Source: Verrucomicrobiota bacterium
GTDB taxonomy: Bacteria; Verrucomicrobiota; Verrucomicrobiia; Verrucomicrobiales; Akkermansiaceae
Assembly: GCA_026397695.1 (NCBI GenBank)
Contig: JAPLUJ010000184.1
Location: forward strand, 1 to 15,185
Direction: 5' to 3'
DNA length: 15,185 nucleotides
Under the pieces are notes generated by a model. The model saw only the letters and a program-made list of their open reading frames with translations. It searched no databases and was not told the origin of the DNA. Shown here piece by piece: positions 13,185 to 15,185 of this stretch (its first letter is position 1; every line of letters starts with the position of its first letter). The translations under genes were made by a program, and so were the position numbers.

Positions 13185-14969
13185 TTATTTCGGACCAATC
13201 TGCAACGTGCGGTCTCCCTTCTTAATGAATTCCCCAATCCCGGCGCGCGCCTTGCCGGGAAGGGAATTTACCCATTGACCGGCTTGCTTGGGATCGTATT
13301 GAGCCCAGACGGATGCGACGTTCCCCAGCGCCCAGGTTTTCGCGTCACCGTCGGGCAAGTCTTGGACCCACTGGCTGGCGGCGCTCGGATCGGTCTTGAC
13401 CCAATTCACCGCAAACTCACACACCTGTCTGGTCCGATCCATGGTCATGCCGGCCCAGCCATTGTTAGATGGATCCGGCCGGGCGATGGCATAGCGGATG
13501 ACGTCCGCCATCAGCGCGGTATCGTAGTTCAGGGAGAAACTGTGGAACCCGAGCAAGGCTTTGGCGATCCGCAGTTTACGATCATCGGACAGCGCGCTGA
13601 ATTGTCCGCTCAGACCGGCAAGTTGTTGCTGGTCCCACTGGTCCGGCGCGGATAGACATTTGTGGAAATCAGCGGTATCCGGATCCAGCGTGCTGATTTT
13701 CTCCAACCACTCCGCGGGTGTGTCCACCACCACCGGTGCCTCCGCCTGCTGGCGGGCGATGGAATCCAGCACGCTGCGGGCATATTCGCGGTCCGCAGCG
13801 GAATCTAGCAATTCGACCAACGACTCCGCCTGCCCAGGATTTGCCCGAATCAACGCGATCTGGACCACAGGATTGTGACGGTTGTCGGCCAAATCCAGGC
13901 TGTCCATCAACTCAAACGCCAATTGCGGACGCGTGGCTGCCAGCAGCGACAGGGCGGCGCCGCGGATTTGATTTGTCTGCTCGACCGTAAACCCCATGCC
14001 CGGCAGATCCGCACCGCACCATTTCTCAGGGTCCGAATCCCCGATGATGGTATAGGCGCACGTGGCGACTTCTTTCCGCCAGTGGGGCGGCAGGTTCGCC
14101 AATTCGCCTAACATTCTGTCGCCGATTCCATCCGGATGATTGAGCACATAACTGAAGAGTTCCTCGCCGTCCGGACGTTGCCAAAGCTTGCGCAGTTCCT
14201 CCGGAAACGAGGTCAACATCCGCTGCCCGATCAAGGCAACCTCCGCCGTGGTTCGCAGCGACTTGGGCACAGAATCGAGCGCGGCCTCCAGCGCCTCCGG
14301 AGCGCTGCGGGCTAACTGTTGGAAAAGCTTCTCGTAGGCTCCCGGATACATGAGCGATTGAATTTTGGGAAACTCCGCAGTTGTCATTTCCAGGAAACCT
14401 TCAAGCGCCAGCGCGGGATGGGTCTTCGCGATATCGGCCAATGCCTCCAACTCCAGGGCGTGATCCGGGTGGTTCTTGAAATACCCGAGCACCCGCTGCG
14501 GTTCGTCATCCACCCATGACGCCAGGACCTCGGATGCCTTGCCGGGATGTCTTTTGCTACACCATTGCAAGTATGCCGTGGAATCCCCGGCCAGCCACCT
14601 CCGCTCGAGGATTCTGGTGAAAACGGTCAGGTCCGAGCCATCCCGCAGATTGTACCAACCGCCATCGAGCCACGCCCTTATCTCGGATTCCGCTAGACCC
14701 TCCGCCAGCGCAACGGTGGCAAGCGTGCGCTCCGCCGCGGACCCGGCCGCCCGGACCGTCGCCATCCGGTCGCTAACCGAAGCGGGCGGCCCGGGAATTC
14801 TAACCACCCTGGAGGAATGATGTGCCGCCCCTGCCGGAAACCCTGCGCCGCCAACCGCATCCGGCACGCCACTAAATGCCTCCGCCCACTTCCACCCAAC
14901 CACGGACATCACCAGAAAACCGACGATGCCGGCCGCCCAGACGACATGTTTGTTAGATCCGGGGTTCAT
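13185..14969 (-). CDS. Large membrane-anchored alpha-helical repeat protein of unknown function
   Basis: The 594-residue product begins with a short polar stretch and a membrane anchor (about 9-27, VVWAAGIVGFLVMSVVGW), then a low-complexity Gly/Ala/Pro linker, and is helical repeats from about residue 60 to the end. The last two repeats are the clearest: DPSAASQWVQDLPDGDAK (about 527) and DPKQAGQWVNSLPGKARAG (about 559), 32 residues apart and of the same type as in the 427-residue protein at 11151-12434. Most of it should be periplasmic. No enzyme motif is visible. ATG 14969 is used because the other nearby ATG (14976) opens a frame of seven codons. It follows the stop of another repeat protein by 10 bp within a heptamer tandem repeat, and precedes the small membrane protein. 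A scaffold or sensor role is inference. Confidence 0.87.
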   Translation of the reverse strand: MNPGSNKHVVWAAGIVGFLVMSVVGWKWAEAFSGVPDAVGGAGFPAGAAHHSSRVVRIPGPPASVSDRMATVRAAGSAAERTLATVALAEGLAESEIRAWLDGGWYNLRDGSDLTVFTRILERRWLAGDSTAYLQWCSKRHPGKASEVLASWVDDEPQRVLGYFKNHPDHALELEALADIAKTHPALALEGFLEMTTAEFPKIQSLMYPGAYEKLFQQLARSAPEALEAALDSVPKSLRTTAEVALIGQRMLTSFPEELRKLWQRPDGEELFSYVLNHPDGIGDRMLGELANLPPHWRKEVATCAYTIIGDSDPEKWCGADLPGMGFTVEQTNQIRGAALSLLAATRPQLAFELMDSLDLADNRHNPVVQIALIRANPGQAESLVELLDSAADREYARSVLDSIARQQAEAPVVVDTPAEWLEKISTLDPDTADFHKCLSAPDQWDQQQLAGLSGQFSALSDDRKLRIAKALLGFHSFSLNYDTALMADVIRYAIARPDPSNNGWAGMTMDRTRQVCEFAVNWVKTDPSAASQWVQDLPDGDAKTWALGNVASVWAQYDPKQAGQWVNSLPGKARAGIGEFIKKGDRTLQIGPK

Positions 14970-14983
14970 GGTTCATGGTTCAC
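14963..14983. repeat. Three tandem 7-bp units spanning a stop/start junction
   Basis: Three tandem heptamers GGTTCAT, GGTTCAT, GGTTCAC (14963-14983) read on the minus strand as GTGAACC-ATGAACC-ATGAACC. The first unit contains the TGA stop of the upstream repeat protein and the last contains the ATG of the 594-residue protein. Changes in unit number would alter stop-to-start spacing by 7 bp without changing either frame. Confidence 0.85.
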
Positions 14984-15185
14984 GGTCCGAACGGTTCGGT
15001 GTCGCGGTGGAGTTGCAACTTCTTGTTAGGGGAAAGGTTGGTGGATTCGAGCCATTGGAGGGCATCTTCGGGTGCGTCTTCCCGCCACGCCCGGAGGAAG
15101 GATTCGAGGTGGCGGGTTTGCGACGTTTCACTGCTCATGACCCATTCGGTGGCTGCCGCATATTGCTTCTTGTACTGAAGTCTGC
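14980..15185 (-). CDS. C-terminal end of another helical-repeat protein (5' end outside window)
   Basis: The minus-strand frame is open from the window edge to TGA 14982-14980, giving 67 residues. The sequence includes AAATEWVMSSETSQTRHLES and then REDAPEDALQWLESTNLS, two copies of the A-x-x-W repeat found in the neighbouring protein, about 36 residues apart. It is therefore probably a paralog of the 594-residue protein, located directly upstream in the same operon with a 10-bp gap. The N-terminus, and hence any membrane anchor or sigma domain, lies outside the window. By analogy with 9204-12434 it could be the end of another sigma factor fusion, but this cannot be seen here. Confidence 0.75.
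   Translation of the reverse strand, partial: RLQYKKQYAAATEWVMSSETSQTRHLESFLRAWREDAPEDALQWLESTNLSPNKKLQLHRDTEPFGP

Noticed and set aside
13176..13194. Inverted repeat TCCGAAA/TTTCGGA at the stop of the 594-residue protein
   Set aside because: It is symmetrical but mostly A/T, overlaps the stop codon, and the same-strand gene follows after only 41 bp. A terminator role is not supported.
1..15185. tRNA, rRNA or riboswitch
   Set aside because: No cloverleaf, rRNA signature or conserved riboswitch core was recognised by eye on either strand.

Overview
The window looks like a chromosomal segment of a Verrucomicrobiota bacterium. This is inferred from gene character: a Tat-exported Gfo/Idh/MocA oxidoreductase, an ECF-type sigma factor fused to a membrane segment and a helical-repeat domain, and several membrane-anchored proteins built on a D-P-x-x-A-x-x-W repeat. 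No rRNA or tRNA gene is present to confirm it. Most genes are GC-rich (several lines counted by hand run from about 52 to 73% GC); the stretch around 12.7-13.2 kb is clearly AT-rich (about 27-43% in counted lines).

Layout. 1-225: end of an unidentified gene, facing a Tat-signal oxidoreductase on the minus strand (280-1659) across a shared hairpin terminator. 1967-5775: a polyamine module. A group IV ornithine/lysine-type decarboxylase (plus strand) converges on a minus-strand pair, carboxynorspermidine/carboxyspermidine decarboxylase (nspC) followed by the matching dehydrogenase. Together these three enzymes could make a diamine and convert it to spermidine or norspermidine without S-adenosylmethionine decarboxylase. 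5986-8921: housekeeping genes, namely a membrane-anchored SurA/parvulin-type prolyl isomerase, acylphosphatase, a secreted protein of unknown function, and dihydropteroate synthase (folP). 8938-9084: a 147-bp MITE-like element with 17-bp imperfect terminal inverted repeats, a 7-bp direct repeat on each side and a large internal hairpin.

9204-12434 (plus strand) is the most unusual region. It holds a sigma factor with a membrane segment and a repeat domain, an overlapping reading frame that appears to be the rest of that repeat domain after a frameshift, and a separate membrane-anchored repeat protein joined by an ATGA overlap. Coming the other way, 15185-12707 (minus strand) encodes the end of one repeat protein, a 594-residue membrane-anchored repeat protein, and a small three-helix membrane protein now broken by a perfect 80-bp tandem duplication. 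The two clusters converge on each other and share the same repeat type, so they may form one envelope-sensing or envelope-scaffold system. That function is inference only.

Main points for a second look: the split sigma/repeat gene, the 80-bp duplication that could revert, the MITE with target-site duplication, and the palindrome in front of the decarboxylase gene.
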